Below, one piece after another: positions 25,701 through 37,268 of a DNA stretch of 64,000 nt. Position 1 is the stretch's first letter. Each line of letters begins with the position of its first letter. This stretch comes from Amphibalanus amphitrite (Eukaryota; Arthropoda; Thecostraca; Balanomorpha; Balanidae), in NCBI RefSeq assembly GCF_019059575.1, contig NW_024881867.1, positions 1 through 64,000 of the forward strand, read 5' to 3'. Under the pieces are notes generated by a model, which worked only from the letters and a program-made list of their open reading frames with translations, made no database searches and had not been told where the DNA came from. A program made the translations under genes and the position numbers.

Positions 25701-27384
25701 GCCGTCTTCCTCCGGGCAGGCGAGCGCGGTGCCGCCGTCTTCCTCCGGGCAGGCGAGCGCGGTGCCGCCGTCTCCACCGCGAGGAGCTGGCTTAAGGATC
25801 GGTGGTCTGGAAATGAAACAAAGGATTGTGCGAAGGAACAGGCAGTATGAAAAGGGTGATAATGCGGATGAGGAACATGTTGATTGAGGACAAAGGCAGC
25901 AATTTATGATACATAACCTTTTGTTTTTATATGTTGTACCAGTTGTACATTTGTGAAAAGTCTACAATCTTATCAATTATTTCAACGTTATATAGAAGGT
26001 TTGTACTTAAGATTGCGTATCATTGCTGGAACACGTTTGCATGTCGACAGACAGCTGCGGTGAAGGCACCGGCCGACCAATTAGGTATCTGGGCCCAGAA
26101 GGCTCAGGACTAGACGGGGATAACTCGATCGAGAGAACATATTTACTGGGCCTGGCCGGGACCAGAAGGCACGGATAAGGTACCTGCACCGTGCCGCTGC
26201 TCCAGTCCGAACGTCTCATGCCGCGGGAGCGGGGTGGGGGGTGGGACGTTTTTACGCTCCCCCTCCAACTCGCCTCCTGGGCATCGTTAGGCAAAAACGA
26301 AAAATGCTCGAAAGCTCGTCCAAAAGCATTACGAAGCTACTTTTATTTTTCGCTCAGGTCGATATTGAGGTCACCAGAATTCATGAAACAAAAAATGCCC
26401 CCTTTTTGTAAATTTCGACATTTTCTGACAAATGCCGCCGTTGAAGGTGAATTAAAGGAGCTAGGACGACGTTGAAAATGTAATCGATAGCTCTTTTACA
26501 GAGCTTTCGCTAATGTGGCCTCAGATTTGAGCTAAGGTCAACGGTTTGGACTCCAGAGGCCAAGCATGTTTAAAGAAACCTTTGTTACAGAAAATAGCGT
26601 TCACTTACGACTTTTCTTTCATATTATTTATATTTTATATTTTATATTACATTTTTCCAGTTATACAGCGAGAACTCGCTTTGTTTCACGTTCGCTCGCA
26701 ACAAGGTAGTGTAGGTAGAAAAAGGCAGGTTTGTGTTTGATTCATGGAAAATAAGGTGCTCAATATTCAACACTGGACATCTGCTCATTTTATCGCCATT
26801 TCTATTCGGATGGAGCCATGTGTATCGGCGTTTAACCTGAGGAAAAAGCAACATGATTAAAAACTGAAATGTCATAATGTTTAGAAAAAAAAAATGTGCT
26901 GTATACCACTTTCACGTGAATGCTAAATGTTGCTCATGTTCATTTCCAGAACATTTCTATCCTTATGTCCTACAGCAGGCAACATATTAGGTTGTTGACA
27001 ATGTTAATGATCATTACTAGAATACTAAAAATACACTTCAGGACACTTTGTGAGCCACTGAGCCACTTATGTGGATTGAAGGTGGGTAGGTACTTACTGT
27101 GAATAGTTGGCAGGCAGCTTCAAACTTGGCACCGCATCCTTCTTCAGTACCTTATTAAACTTCCCTGGCATGAACTGTGCCCTAAAGCTATTCTGAAAGT
27201 CTTCAGGATTGAAATGCTCAGAACATACTACAGCTGTGTCTGGGTTCAAGTACGAGTCTTTGCGAGAACATTTTTGCTTCCAGAGTGATTTCAACCTTTT
27301 GTCTTTTGGAAATTTATGAAATGATATCTCACTTTTCTTGCCTTGTAGATTCGGACATAACCCTATGGCACATATCTTTGGCAT
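21272..27384 (-). CDS. P-element transposase (THAP domain), four exons, intact
   Basis: The spliced frame is 27384-27098, 25806-24205, 23334-23151 and 22756-21272: 3558 nt, 1185 residues. Every junction is GT-AG, phases agree (2, 2, 0), and I found no internal stop. An N-terminal C2CH THAP zinc finger (Cys5, Cys10, Cys54, His57, Trp35, AVPSL at 84-88) would bind the element's ends. An 11-residue cysteine repeat follows (about 104-312), then a leucine-zipper-like coiled coil (387-425) and a helix-turn-helix stretch. The RNase-H-like core has acidic residues in SFDEI (Asp523) and SDMAQPNQ (Asp595). The GTP-binding insertion contains PHLMKLLRHH. LNQDLVENLFSQIR (Glu842) probably supplies the third catalytic acid. 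The C-terminus has AGYVASK and RMWIRIRLLN motifs. It is longer than Drosophila P transposase (about 750 residues) because of two repeat linkers. It should cut and paste its own element; whether it is active or domesticated is unknown. Confidence 0.9.
21941..22067 (-). repeat. 27 bp coding repeat, five copies
   Basis: Five units of 27 bp in exon 4 of the P transposase give a nine-residue Ala/Val/Pro repeat. It is a second, independent in-frame expansion in the same gene, in a linker that most P transposases lack. Confidence 0.9.
23151..23334 (-). CDS. P transposase exon 3
   Basis: A 184 nt exon between acceptor ctcttcag and donor acg, then gtgaga. It encodes VWVFSDTPHLMKLLRHH and then ACHKLTPLHVT, matching the segment of P transposases where the RNase-H core leads into the GTP-binding insertion. 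It leaves in phase 0. Confidence 0.92.
24205..25806 (-). CDS. P transposase exon 2: cysteine repeat, coiled coil and first half of catalytic core
   Basis: A strong acceptor (tttgtttcatttccag) opens the exon at 25806. Entering in phase 2 selects the only frame that runs through the minisatellite, the coiled coil and the catalytic core without a stop. A second frame is also open through the repeat but dies before the coiled coil; the third stops at once. The exon ends at aacag, then gtatgc, in phase 2. Confidence 0.88.
25159..25785 (-). repeat. 33 bp coding minisatellite, 19 copies
   Basis: Nineteen unit starts are spaced exactly 33 bp apart from 25159 to 25753, with only point differences between units. 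Because 33 is a multiple of three, the transposase frame stays open and gives an 11-residue repeat close to DGGTALACPEE, with one cysteine each. All other frames but one are also open, which yields several spurious ORFs on both strands. Confidence 0.95.
26220..26570. mobile_element. diverged fragment related to the inner hAT-like element, in P-element intron 1
   Basis: Words in the same order as 15225-15560 recur here: 'ctcctgggc' early, then 'cgaaag', 'aggtcacca', 'cgatagc', 'cagatttga' and 'gtcaacggttt'. The two are clearly the same family but have diverged with indels. It lies in the intron between THAP exon 1 and exon 2. I did not find its termini. Confidence 0.5.
27098..27384 (-). CDS. 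P transposase exon 1: THAP DNA-binding domain
   Basis: The start is chosen at the ATG of MPKICAIGLC, because the THAP fold begins immediately after it. The in-frame codons upstream look like 5' leader. Cys5 and Cys10 pair with Cys54 and His57 (VVCSEHF). The exon ends at a strong donor (aca, then gtaagt) in phase 2, two bases into a Gln codon. Confidence 0.92.
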
Positions 27385-28492
27385 ATTTGTAGCAACAACT
27401 AACAACAGCCTGAAAAAGAACAAAACCGAAACATAGTAAGCATATCAACACAAAAAGGCCATAAATTCATGCCTATTTCAAATGCAAGATGTTGATCCGC
27501 AACAGTTAACAGCATTGTGAAGTGGTGCCTTCTTAGTCTTGTACCCTACTTATTTACCTGTGAAATACTAGACCTGCACAGGTTGTCCATTGTTTTGGTC
27601 ATGACATCATGAATGTGACTAGCTAGCATTATGTATGTACATTAGGTACTTGTTTATTTCCAGGCCCTCTGTTTGTGTCAAACTTACTTTTATTGTGATA
27701 AAGCCATGTAACTGGCAATCAAGTCTGTTTATGCGACACAGCCACACCTGATGATAAAAATTTACAAGCATTGCTGATTGCTAGCCCAAGAATGAATGTC
27801 CATAGCTGCAGGGATCTTGATCTCATTAGGCGACATTTTGACAGAGTGACACTGTTAGTCAGAGTTTGTTTGCTTAGACAGAATGGTCACGTCACCCACT
27901 TGAAGTTCTAGGATATTTTAAGAGTTCAATGTGTAGTGTTTGCATTTCTATCAGGGTAGTATATGATCATGGTGTGTGTGTCAAGATAGCTGTTTCTGTG
28001 GACTTCAAAGCAGTTGGGGAAACTTATGAGGCAGAAATCCAAATATGGATCGATCAATAAAGGATTTTGTATGACCATATATGGGCGTAAATGCAGCCCT
28101 CGCTTATCGCTATGACGGGGTACGTTCGGGGTAACAGGACAATACTTGCGGCATTGGGTCCACCCACTGGAGGAAAAAGCTTCCATTTACCATTAAGAAT
28201 GAGAGTTAAGAGTGAATACTTGACAAAAGCCAGGGAATTCCCTTGAATATGTCGATCAAAAAATGATTTTTTTCTGCAGGTTCTGGTCGTCTGCTTTGGT
28301 AGGCAATCAGCTGGCCATTCCATAAATAGATTGGCGCTATTAAAGAAAATTGTTTTAACATTAAATTTTAACACGATAAATACAAAACAGCAACTTTTGA
28401 ATAATAATTTTGTCATAATTGACAATAGGTAAAGTAATACAAATAATAACAATTTAACATCCCTAAATTACTCACTTTTGCTGGCGTGTCAC

Positions 28493-28515
28493 GTAAGTAA
28501 GTAAGTAAGTAAGTG
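28493..28515. repeat. (AAGT)n microsatellite
   Basis: About five and a half tandem 'gtaa' units in the putative 5' part of the P element. A shorter (aacctg)n run lies at 28835-28856. Confidence 0.85.
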
Positions 28516-29983
28516 TCTGTTTCCAGTCTTCAAAGCATGGCAATTGCCAATTTAGACGAGATCTCGACAGTGCGGGCTTGTTCGGCTGGTGCGGATTTAG
28601 TGTATCACAGTGCGGATTTGGCTCGGTGATGGACATGACAGACCAGACGAGATAGATGAGGACAATTGAAAAACATTGCTGGAGCTTTTCCATGTAATTC
28701 AATGCGCTCTCGGGTCTAAATGAGTGTGCAGCAGTCAGTCATTTTTGGGTTAAGTGCGGATTTTTTTCTTTTAATCTCAGCCTATTTTGGTGCAGATGAG
28801 CACCAAACAGACATTGTCTACTCCTAGCTCATAACCTGAACCTGAACCTGAACCTGGATTTCTGGCTCTGTTTGAAGGGTTGGTGCGAATTTTGAACTTT
28901 GGCAGGTGCGCCTCGTCGACATGCAAGCCATACTTTGCAGCATGGGTCTGTTTTGATCACGATCAGCAATTGCCTCCAAATGCCAGTTGACCCTGACTCG
29001 CAACGTTCATCGTTAGGACTGCCAGTTAATTGTGCGCTGAGTGAGTGCAGGCCATGTGTCGTATCACAACTTCCTTATGTCTTTTTTTTCATTTGAAAGA
29101 TAGGATGCACGAAATCCCATCCATTTTTCCTTTTATGGGCATGGCCCCGCCCACTCCAAATTGTTCTATCAATATTTGGATTTGCACCTCGAAGTTTCCC
29201 AAACTGAAAGCGTTAAGACAAGAGGCATGCTCACTTGACTTTATACACATTATAAATTGATTTTCAAATTACTAGATATCAAGCACAACTGGACCTTATA
29301 CGCCCAATAGGCATACCAAATCTAATCTAAGGGCCATAGCCTAACAAGTAACAACACCTTGACCTGGGACATGTATGGAAAACGATATTGCATTTAAACA
29401 TAATTTGATTTCATTTTGCTTGCTAAATGCTGCCTGGCGATGGCGAGGTACTTTAAACATAATAAGGACCGTATAAAGACATACAGTTAATAAGGATACA
29501 CTTTGTTTTGAGTTACATACAGAAAAGACAACTAACACTCCAACTCAAATGCAAAAAAAGGCAATTGTCAATAAATTTATCCGCCAGTTGTACCACACGG
29601 CGGCGACTCCGTTAATCTGCGCAAGAATTGTCTTGAAATCAGGAACACTGTTTTCAATGTAACGTAGGGCAATTACATAAGTGACGTCAAAGGGGGTACA
29701 ACCGTGAAATAGACATAAATAGTGGCATTATAAGCATTTCATGCAATCAGATCGAAAGAGCTGAAATCTATTTTTATTTTATGGAAGGTAAAACAAAAAT
29801 ATTTGCTCAAAATTTCTGCAAAAGTGGTGTTCTCTTTCCCCTGTTGAGGGCACAGGTGCTTAGCATGAGAGGAACTCGTGACGTAACATGACTCTCAGCC
29901 AATGGGCGATCCAGAACGCGAGGTCCACTTTTTTCAGTGGTAAATGTTCCGGACCGGACCCCCCTGGATCACGCTTCTACTAA

Positions 29984-32365
29984 ACTGGGCTTGCAGTAGG
30001 CTGCTGAGAACCCATCTGTAACCAGAGATACAGGATTTCACTTCATTTCCATTGTAGTGAGTAGGGGAACCCCTCATCGCACCACAAGCATGACTCAATC
30101 AAAGTTCGCATCCTAATTTGCACTCGAACGGCTGTATGATCATGTCCCCACATCCAGCTAGCCTCGGTCCCATTGACCCCATCCCATCGGTCCGGCACGC
30201 CTCCTCCAAAGGTGCCCGTCGCCGGTCGGATCAGCGACACGGACGGCGTCAGGGTCGACCCGCCTGATCCTTTCACCAGCGACCGGCGACCGGCGAGCGG
30301 CGCGGCGCGGCCCCTGGCGCCGGGCGCGGCACGTGGAGGCGGTGACCCGGCCAGACAAACGGCTTCAGACGCCAGACACCTTCACCGGGCGGGCCAGGGT
30401 GCGGCAGACTGGGACTGTCCCCAGACTAACGGCTTCAGACGCCAGACACCTTCACCGGGCGGGCCAGGGTGCGGCCGACTGTCTGAGACTGGCTAGGACG
30501 GAAACCTCTCACCCACAGTGCCGCAGTGCGACCCGTTTGGAAAGAATAGACAGGGCAGAATAGCCAGGACTGAGGACATCAACCTCTACCCCAGCGCGGC
30601 CGTCAGGAGAGGCGTGAGGACAGTCTACCACGCCGCGCCCGCTTCAAAGACTCGGCAGCTGTCGACAGGCCATCGTTAACCCAGCCCAGCGCCTGTGGAA
30701 GTCTGGGCCGCTGGGCACCGACCATAGGTCAGCTGTCCAACTAATGGACTTTCCAGAGAACGAGCTGCTTCACTGAATTTTGAACTCCGTCGATCAATTC
30801 TTTTCAGGCAGAAAACGAGCATGGCAGAAATGACAAGATAAGAATAGACCTAACTAAAAGCTGCGAAAGGAGCTGTTCCCAGGATAATCACCTTACAGCC
30901 GTAACTGATGAGCGACTTAACAGCGACTATATAGCTGCCACTCCGTCATCTTCCCAACAAGAGTGTTACTTTGCCATAATCGCCTGGGACGTGTCTGAAC
31001 TCATCCCCATTTATCACTGGACAGCCCTGGGAGGAATCCATCTCCCGCGTCCAATCCCCGTGCAAATTGATTGGAGACGCCGCGCCCCGCCCAATGCGTC
31101 CAAGGGCCGACATTAGCATATATTTCCACAAATTTGCCTGCGCTGCCGCCCGGACGGCGCCTGGGAGCGGGGTTTGCGGGGACGGCCGGTTTGTCGGCGT
31201 CTCCTGGCCGGTCATCCATCAGCGGGTGTGGCGAGCGGAACCGACACGGGCCCGGGCGCGCCGAGCGGCTCAGAGGAGACCGCAGAACGGCTCAGCGACC
31301 GGCGCGACGGCAGCGGCGGACGGACTGCGGCGGCACGTCCACTGGTGTAGGTATGTACGGACAACTGTGAACTCATCGAATGGTGATGACGTGCACTTAG
31401 TGAAAACATCGAGGTACAGGCAGCAAGCCTCTAAAACATTTTAATCAGGTCTCAGTCATAGAAAGTCTGAGCATATGACAGGAAGACAAATTGTAGGTTG
31501 TTTGAGCCTTTGGTGCTTATTAGAGCGGTATGTTCGACTTGTTTACAATGACGTGCCGGTTAGTAAGCTCATTTTCCCTGGCATGTTTTACAATGCCAAG
31601 AAAAGTGCATATTCTTCCCATGAAAGTCTACCAATCTGAAAGCTCGAGTTTCAGCGAACGATCAGATGTATGCTGTTTAAGACTGTAGCTTCCCAATCCA
31701 CTGGGACTCTGGAGGCCCTCAGATGGCCATGGCTACCTTCCACGTCACACAGGCCAGAGTCGCAGTATCCGGCTTCAGCCAATCACGGCGCAGAACAGAG
31801 CCGATCGGCTGACGTCACTGGCGGCAATAGACCAGTCGATGAGTGATTGATTGGTGGACGAAATGCGTCCGGCCGCCCGCCCGTCCCTCGTCAGGGCCTG
31901 CTCCGTGCCGACCCGCCGGTCGTCAAGAGATTGTCGTCGCTAACAACCCGCCACCCCTGCGCGCTGTCAGTTACAAAAAAAAAAAACAGCTTACATAACT
32001 GTCCATAGAAGGTACGGCCGTCACCTTGACTACCGTGTCGCTGTCCTAGCTGGTCGGCCGGCCCAGACCTTCCCGGTACGCGTGTGCGCGCGTCGCCCTG
32101 CCCTCGGGCCTGCGGCACAGGGCGGCGCGCGCCCCCGGGGCTGTGACCGTAATCTGCGGACTTACGGGGCTGTCGGGAGGGCGGCGGCCGTAACTGCGCA
32201 GTGCCGTCCGTACAGCGGTGCGCCCGTCGTCGGAAGGTGGAGGCATCTGCATAGCGCGGCGGTACGGGCGGCGATCAATACCTGCTGACCGCCGCTCGGC
32301 GGGCCGCACCGGACCGGCCTGCAGCAACACAAAGCGCACCGGCGCTGCCGGCGGCTTCTGCGTAC
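29984..32365. other. gene-free stretch with a 70 bp duplication
   Basis: Apart from the direct duplication at 30351-30480 I see nothing interpretable. GC-rich open frames around 30.2-31.4 kb have no splice support or domains. Confidence 0.4.
30351..30480. repeat. direct duplication, 60 bp nearly identical, period 70
   Basis: Positions 30351-30410 and 30421-30480 match at all but two positions. The ten bases between the copies are unique. This is a recent tandem duplication. Confidence 0.95.
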
Positions 32366-32445
32366 CTCGCGGCGGGCACGGCTCTTCAAACGAGCCCAGC
32401 TGCAACGCTATGAAGTCAGATCCGTCCTCAAACAACGGGGCTGCG
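32366..32445 (-). CDS. weak candidate internal exon
   Basis: An 80 nt minus-strand segment lies between an acceptor preceded by a pyrimidine-rich tract (gcgtaagcag) and a donor (gcgag, then gtacgc). It encodes APLFEDGSDFIALQLGSF followed by EEPCPP, whose mixed composition looks more like protein than the surrounding Arg/Pro/Ala-rich frames. I recognise no family and find no partner exon, so this is a suggestion only. Confidence 0.22.
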
Positions 32446-35400
32446 CTGCTTACGCAAGACACAGTAGGTACAGGTTAAAAAAAGACATGGAAGGGTTTCA
32501 CCGTAAAAGATGAAGCACTTATGGCCAAACTCTGAGATTCTGTTTCATGAACCATAAATACACAGCTAAAATCAACAACACCTATTTCACATGAACCCGT
32601 TTAAATTAAGAAATTGGTCAGCCAATATAGCATCAGAATCCCATACCTACCAGAACTGTAACTTCCTCAGTTCACAAACACCGCCCGTGACGTCACCTGA
32701 GAGCCCCACCAAACCACCTGAGAACCGATCGGCTCGGTTTTTCACACGAGCGGACGCGCCTAATCTAATATGGCTTGGAAGTTCGCCCCACACGTTGTCA
32801 TCAATGACTGCGATCGAGCGTGGCACCTGCGGAAACACACCTCGCGGGCAGAGAACCACCCCAAAACGGAAACGGACACCGACCCCGCCAGCGGAACCGA
32901 ACCGCGGTTCCCTAAGCGGACTAAGCGCGGTACCGGTGTGGGCTAGAGGAACCGTAACGAGGGAGGCTCCGAGAACTCACAGAGCCGCCGCCCCAGGGCA
33001 GCGCCGGGTACTCAGGTCGACAGCCTCCCTGGGGTTTTTGGCATTCATAGGACAAATTCTAATTTGCAGTTGGTTACTTGAAATGGAATTCATATAGCAT
33101 ATAAATCAAAATTCAACATACATGCCCGCCTAGAACAAATGCAGAAATGCATACCAATAGCGCAGCTGAGTACGACCACGATAGCTAGAGCTGATGGAAT
33201 TCCCAAATCACACCCACATTGCTACATGTCATGCACGGGGCGTTACACACCCATCGACCTACGCTCTGCCGGAGGCGTCACTCAGAGCACCAGGTCACGG
33301 TGACGGGGCGGGCAAAAAGAGCCCACAAAAACCGTCACACGCTCTCCCGGTCGTGCCACGCTATTCCAGCCGTATCAGCAATGCCTGTGGAAGGCGTCGT
33401 CATTGATAAACGGCAACAATGGCCGTGCCAAGGCCCAAACGGATTGGGAGAGTTTATTCGGAGATCATAGTGGGGTGGAGAATGAAAGTATTCGAACTCT
33501 TCGGTCGTTTCGCCAACGTATGAAAACCGACGAAAAAATATCGATCGTCTCCAGTCATAGCGAAATGAATTCTTCTCTTCTTCTTGAAATTTCTATCGTC
33601 AGATGACACCTCCAGAATCATATCTAGCCAATACAACTCTTAATGGTACTGTGTAACAATCGGTGGAGGAAATTCCCCTGTACCTAGAGGTGACAGAGCA
33701 CCACCTTTATGAAGTCCCACCGGGAACAGAGTCCAATAGTGACCGCTCAGCGGTGACCTAATCAGTGCCAGCGACCGGCGTGGGCCGATCCCGGCACCAT
33801 CAAACGGATGGGTCTGCACCGAGCTCCGATGGGTCTGATTGGTGATACGCTTCGACTTGACACACCATCGGTTGATGCCCGAGCAAAGGTCAGCTGGCAC
33901 CCCGACACCGGCACAGAGCGCCGTGGGCCGACACAGATGAAGATCAAACGCTCTGACGCCAAAACTCTGCCGGATCAAGATCTCACCAGTCACCATGCGA
34001 GCGCTCGTACAAAAACTAGCATTGAAACTTGAAAGAGCGCAAACTTGGGGGGGGGGGGGATTAGTTGATTATCTAGGGAAGCTGGACGACTAAAAACATC
34101 AGAGAAGTTATGCCACGTTGTGTGACTAAAAAATATCATAGAAAAGTTATGCCGATGATAAGGGAAGTTGGACGAGTCTCAAACAAAAATATGAAATGAA
34201 AAGCGCAACAAAAACTTAAAGAACACAGTGTTCCGTACCTTAGTGTTTCCGAGAAACACCGAAACTCCAAAGAACAGTTCCCGGACGGCGGGATCCTATA
34301 TGAAAAACGTTGCACACACGCCCTGCACAGTGCACGCGGCTGGAACGGGTCCAGAGTCGCCGTCAGCGGCGGGCCAGCAGTCGGCGGTTCTGCCACGGCA
34401 CCAATCTAATCAGGGCCGGCGATACGGCAACTGACGCACGCTGCACGACGGACGAGATAACGATATAAAATCAGCACCGGAGACGGCGAAACCGGCGCAG
34501 CGGCGGCGGCATGCACGGAGGGGTGTGGGCGTAAAGTCAGCACGACGAGGGATGTAAACGGGCCACTCGACGGAACCTTTACGTCACGTCCGCCCGGGCT
34601 GGGGTCTGGGCGGACGGGCGACAGGTCCACGGTGGGATGAGGGTTGAGGCGTGGTAGGGGTGCTAAGGAAGGAAGCACGCCTGAGCACGAGGCTCATTAA
34701 ATCACGGCGAAAAAGGAAGCATTCGTTTCCTGCACGCCAAAGACTGCCAGCAGTTGAAATAGCACTTCATTAGCAAGGCTGATCTGCCCGGGAATAAATT
34801 TCCTGAGGGTGATCAGAACTGCTGGATATGAGGAGGCGGTCACTAGTCACTCACTACTGACCAATAGTCAAATACCCATCGTCTCTAGTCCAGCGGCCAT
34901 CAGCGGCCAGGCAGAGGAGAGGACCAGCGCCCCGGTCGCTGTGGGGCTCCCTGGCCCCCGCCAGCACTACCATCAACATACACTTACGGCCTCACTGAAT
35001 ATTGTACCATCGACCAAACAGGCTCAGCAGAGCAATGACCATTAATAAGACAGACACATGCTGAATACATGATAGGTGAGTGCATTTTGATGTAATGACA
35101 GCGCCCAGGGGTATAGGTACAACCGTGCCATTAGCTGTATGTCCTCAGCATTGTTTGTTTATCTGAGCAAACACCCCTATATGTGTTACTCATTAAATGT
35201 AAGGAATTGTTACAATAGAATAGAGCGTATAATGGAGTGCATTCAACCATGCATTTGTCAGACTCTTCGTGCACAAAGATAAAATAGATATAATGTATGT
35301 TCATTACTGAAATACCGCATGCAAATCGAAGCGTCGGCAATATCCACGAAAATGAAACAAGAAGCATGTGCTAAATCCATATCATTCATAAAAGCTTCGA

Positions 35401-37234
35401 ACATAGCGATTCCACCTCCAAAGTCGTGCAGATTAGGGTCAAGTTCAAACGTAAAGCCCGTTCAATGTCATCCCGTGCGCCATCTCACACGCACATATGT
35501 TCTGCCCCATCTCCACCGACCCATCCCCCAAATCCCTGACCCCTGCGCAGAGCACCAGGGACTGCAGCACCCTGTGACTGCGACTGTGGCCGGGGGAGGT
35601 CACGAGGTCACCCAGGTCACCGAGGGGCTACCGCCGCCCCTGCCACCGCGACCAACGGGTGTTTGACCTTGGCCGGCCGCTGTCAGTCATCCCCCAAATA
35701 ATGACAGGTGTGAGACGCGTCACTGGGTCAGAGTCAGAGCTCCGAGGTGCCGGCCGGAGGTCACCGCCAGACCGCGGGGTCACGGCCCAAGGGCGCGACG
35801 CGCGTCAAACGGCGCCATCGTTTGTCTCGTTTGTTTCGTTTGACCCCGTCAGCGCCGCAGTGGGAGCGTTTGGCCCGGCCGGATCGCATTACTTTTGTGG
35901 CACTGTTATACGGCTGGGAGCGAGACAAGGTCAGAGGGGAGGGGGGGGGGGTCGGCACCGTTCCAGGTCATGCGAGACGTTCAGACTCATCGCGATGATA
36001 CATGCTGCAGCTCTGGTCAGAGCCGAGCCGATAGCAGCAGATGAACCACAGTTTGATTTGACAGACTGAGATATGATAACTAAAAAGGTGGACACTGGAC
36101 AGTGACATCACGTTCGGATAAACCGAATTGGTGCGCAGCGTCAACTGTTCAATGTTCAGCATAATTGAAATGATAGCAATGACATATTTGACATTCCCCT
36201 GCAACTAAGCTCAAAGCATCATCGTCGTCATGACGATGCCATTGCGATAGCAAATAACTGCATTGCCGACTTCTATGCGTTGTAGCACGAGAACACAGCA
36301 CCACAATGCAGCAAGCAATCAACTTACATACTATTCGACTAATCAGCGGCCAAAACATTGCGTTAACAAATCAGCCACACCACGATCAATGCCATCCACG
36401 TGTTCCAGTGGAAATGGCGTTATAAATCAGCCTGTATCGTCAGTTCATCAGTCCCTGACATGAACCTCATGGACCACGGTATGTGACCATCAGCCGTGGA
36501 ATAGCACGGGAAGAAATATGGGTGGCCACCGCATGTTCCAGAGGCACGTGTCCGCAGTCAGCATGGTTGCCGGCGGCGAGTTCATGACGCCAGAACTAGC
36601 CAGAGATATGGCTGGAACATGACGGGTATGATATACTGCAACAGCTCTCATCTAGCTCACTCGCGGACCAGCATCACGGTATCATCCCGCGTCGGCGATT
36701 TCGTGTGACACCAGGCCACCCATGGGGGGGGGGGGGCGGACTGATCGACACCTCAGCTCGGACCCGGCAGCCGTGGGCCGCGCACCGCCCCCACGTGCGG
36801 CCGTTTTTGTCCGGCAGTTCGTGCCGACTCCCGACACACTCGCAGGCGGTCGGACCACCTTCTCTGTCTCACTCCGCGTGGGCTGGTCGCCACAAAAACC
36901 CACCCCGGGACACAGGGCGGACGGTGCGGCAGGTGCCGGGGAAGGAAGCCGGTCCCGCGTGGGAAGGGAGGGATGAGGCGGTGAGTCATACCTGGTGGAT
37001 GGTTGGTGTGACCAGTGCGGCCCCTCGTGGGATATGTAGATGACCAGAAGGCCGTTGGAACTCTGCAGCGCCCCGAGTCAGTAGCACGCTCGAGGAACGT
37101 AAACAGCCGTCGGGGGCGATTTGGAGCACCCCGGAGATACCACACAGGTGTCACTGGCACTTTTTTCGGCGGCACTGGCGGCACAACCCGCCGACACAGG
37201 TACCCGGTCGAGCCGCGGCGGTACACTGTAGCCG

Positions 37235-37268
37235 GGCGGGGCGGGGGCGGGGGCGGGGGCGGGGGCGG
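37235..37268. repeat. (CGGGGG)n G-rich repeat
   Basis: Four exact six-base units at 37242-37265 plus imperfect flanking units. Four runs of five G in close spacing could form a G-quadruplex. A shorter relative lies at 39061-39078. Confidence 0.9.

Larger units (their letters stand above)
20609..29983 (-). mobile_element. P-element-family DNA transposon (boundaries tentative)
   Basis: The element is defined by its transposase gene on the minus strand (21272-27384). Candidate ends share 'gatccagggggg' in inverted orientation: the left reads cagtaacggatccagg from 20609, and the right, in reverse, reads agaagcgtgatccagg from about 29980. Similar 'ggtccg' and 'aatgt' words follow inside both. I could not find the expected 8 bp target duplication, so the outer limits are uncertain. 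The 5' side upstream of the THAP exon (27385-29980) holds an (AAGT)n run and an (aacctg)n run and no other gene. Confidence 0.4.

Noticed and set aside
24923..25777. Alternative minus frame through the array (ETAAPRSPARR repeats)
   Set aside because: It ends shortly after the array and does not enter the coiled coil or catalytic core. The THAP donor phase selects another frame.
25002..25887. Long plus-strand frames of about 280 codons over the 33 bp array
   Set aside because: Shadows of the minisatellite, whose 33 bp unit keeps most frames open. The minus-strand frame is supported by splice phase and joins a known domain.
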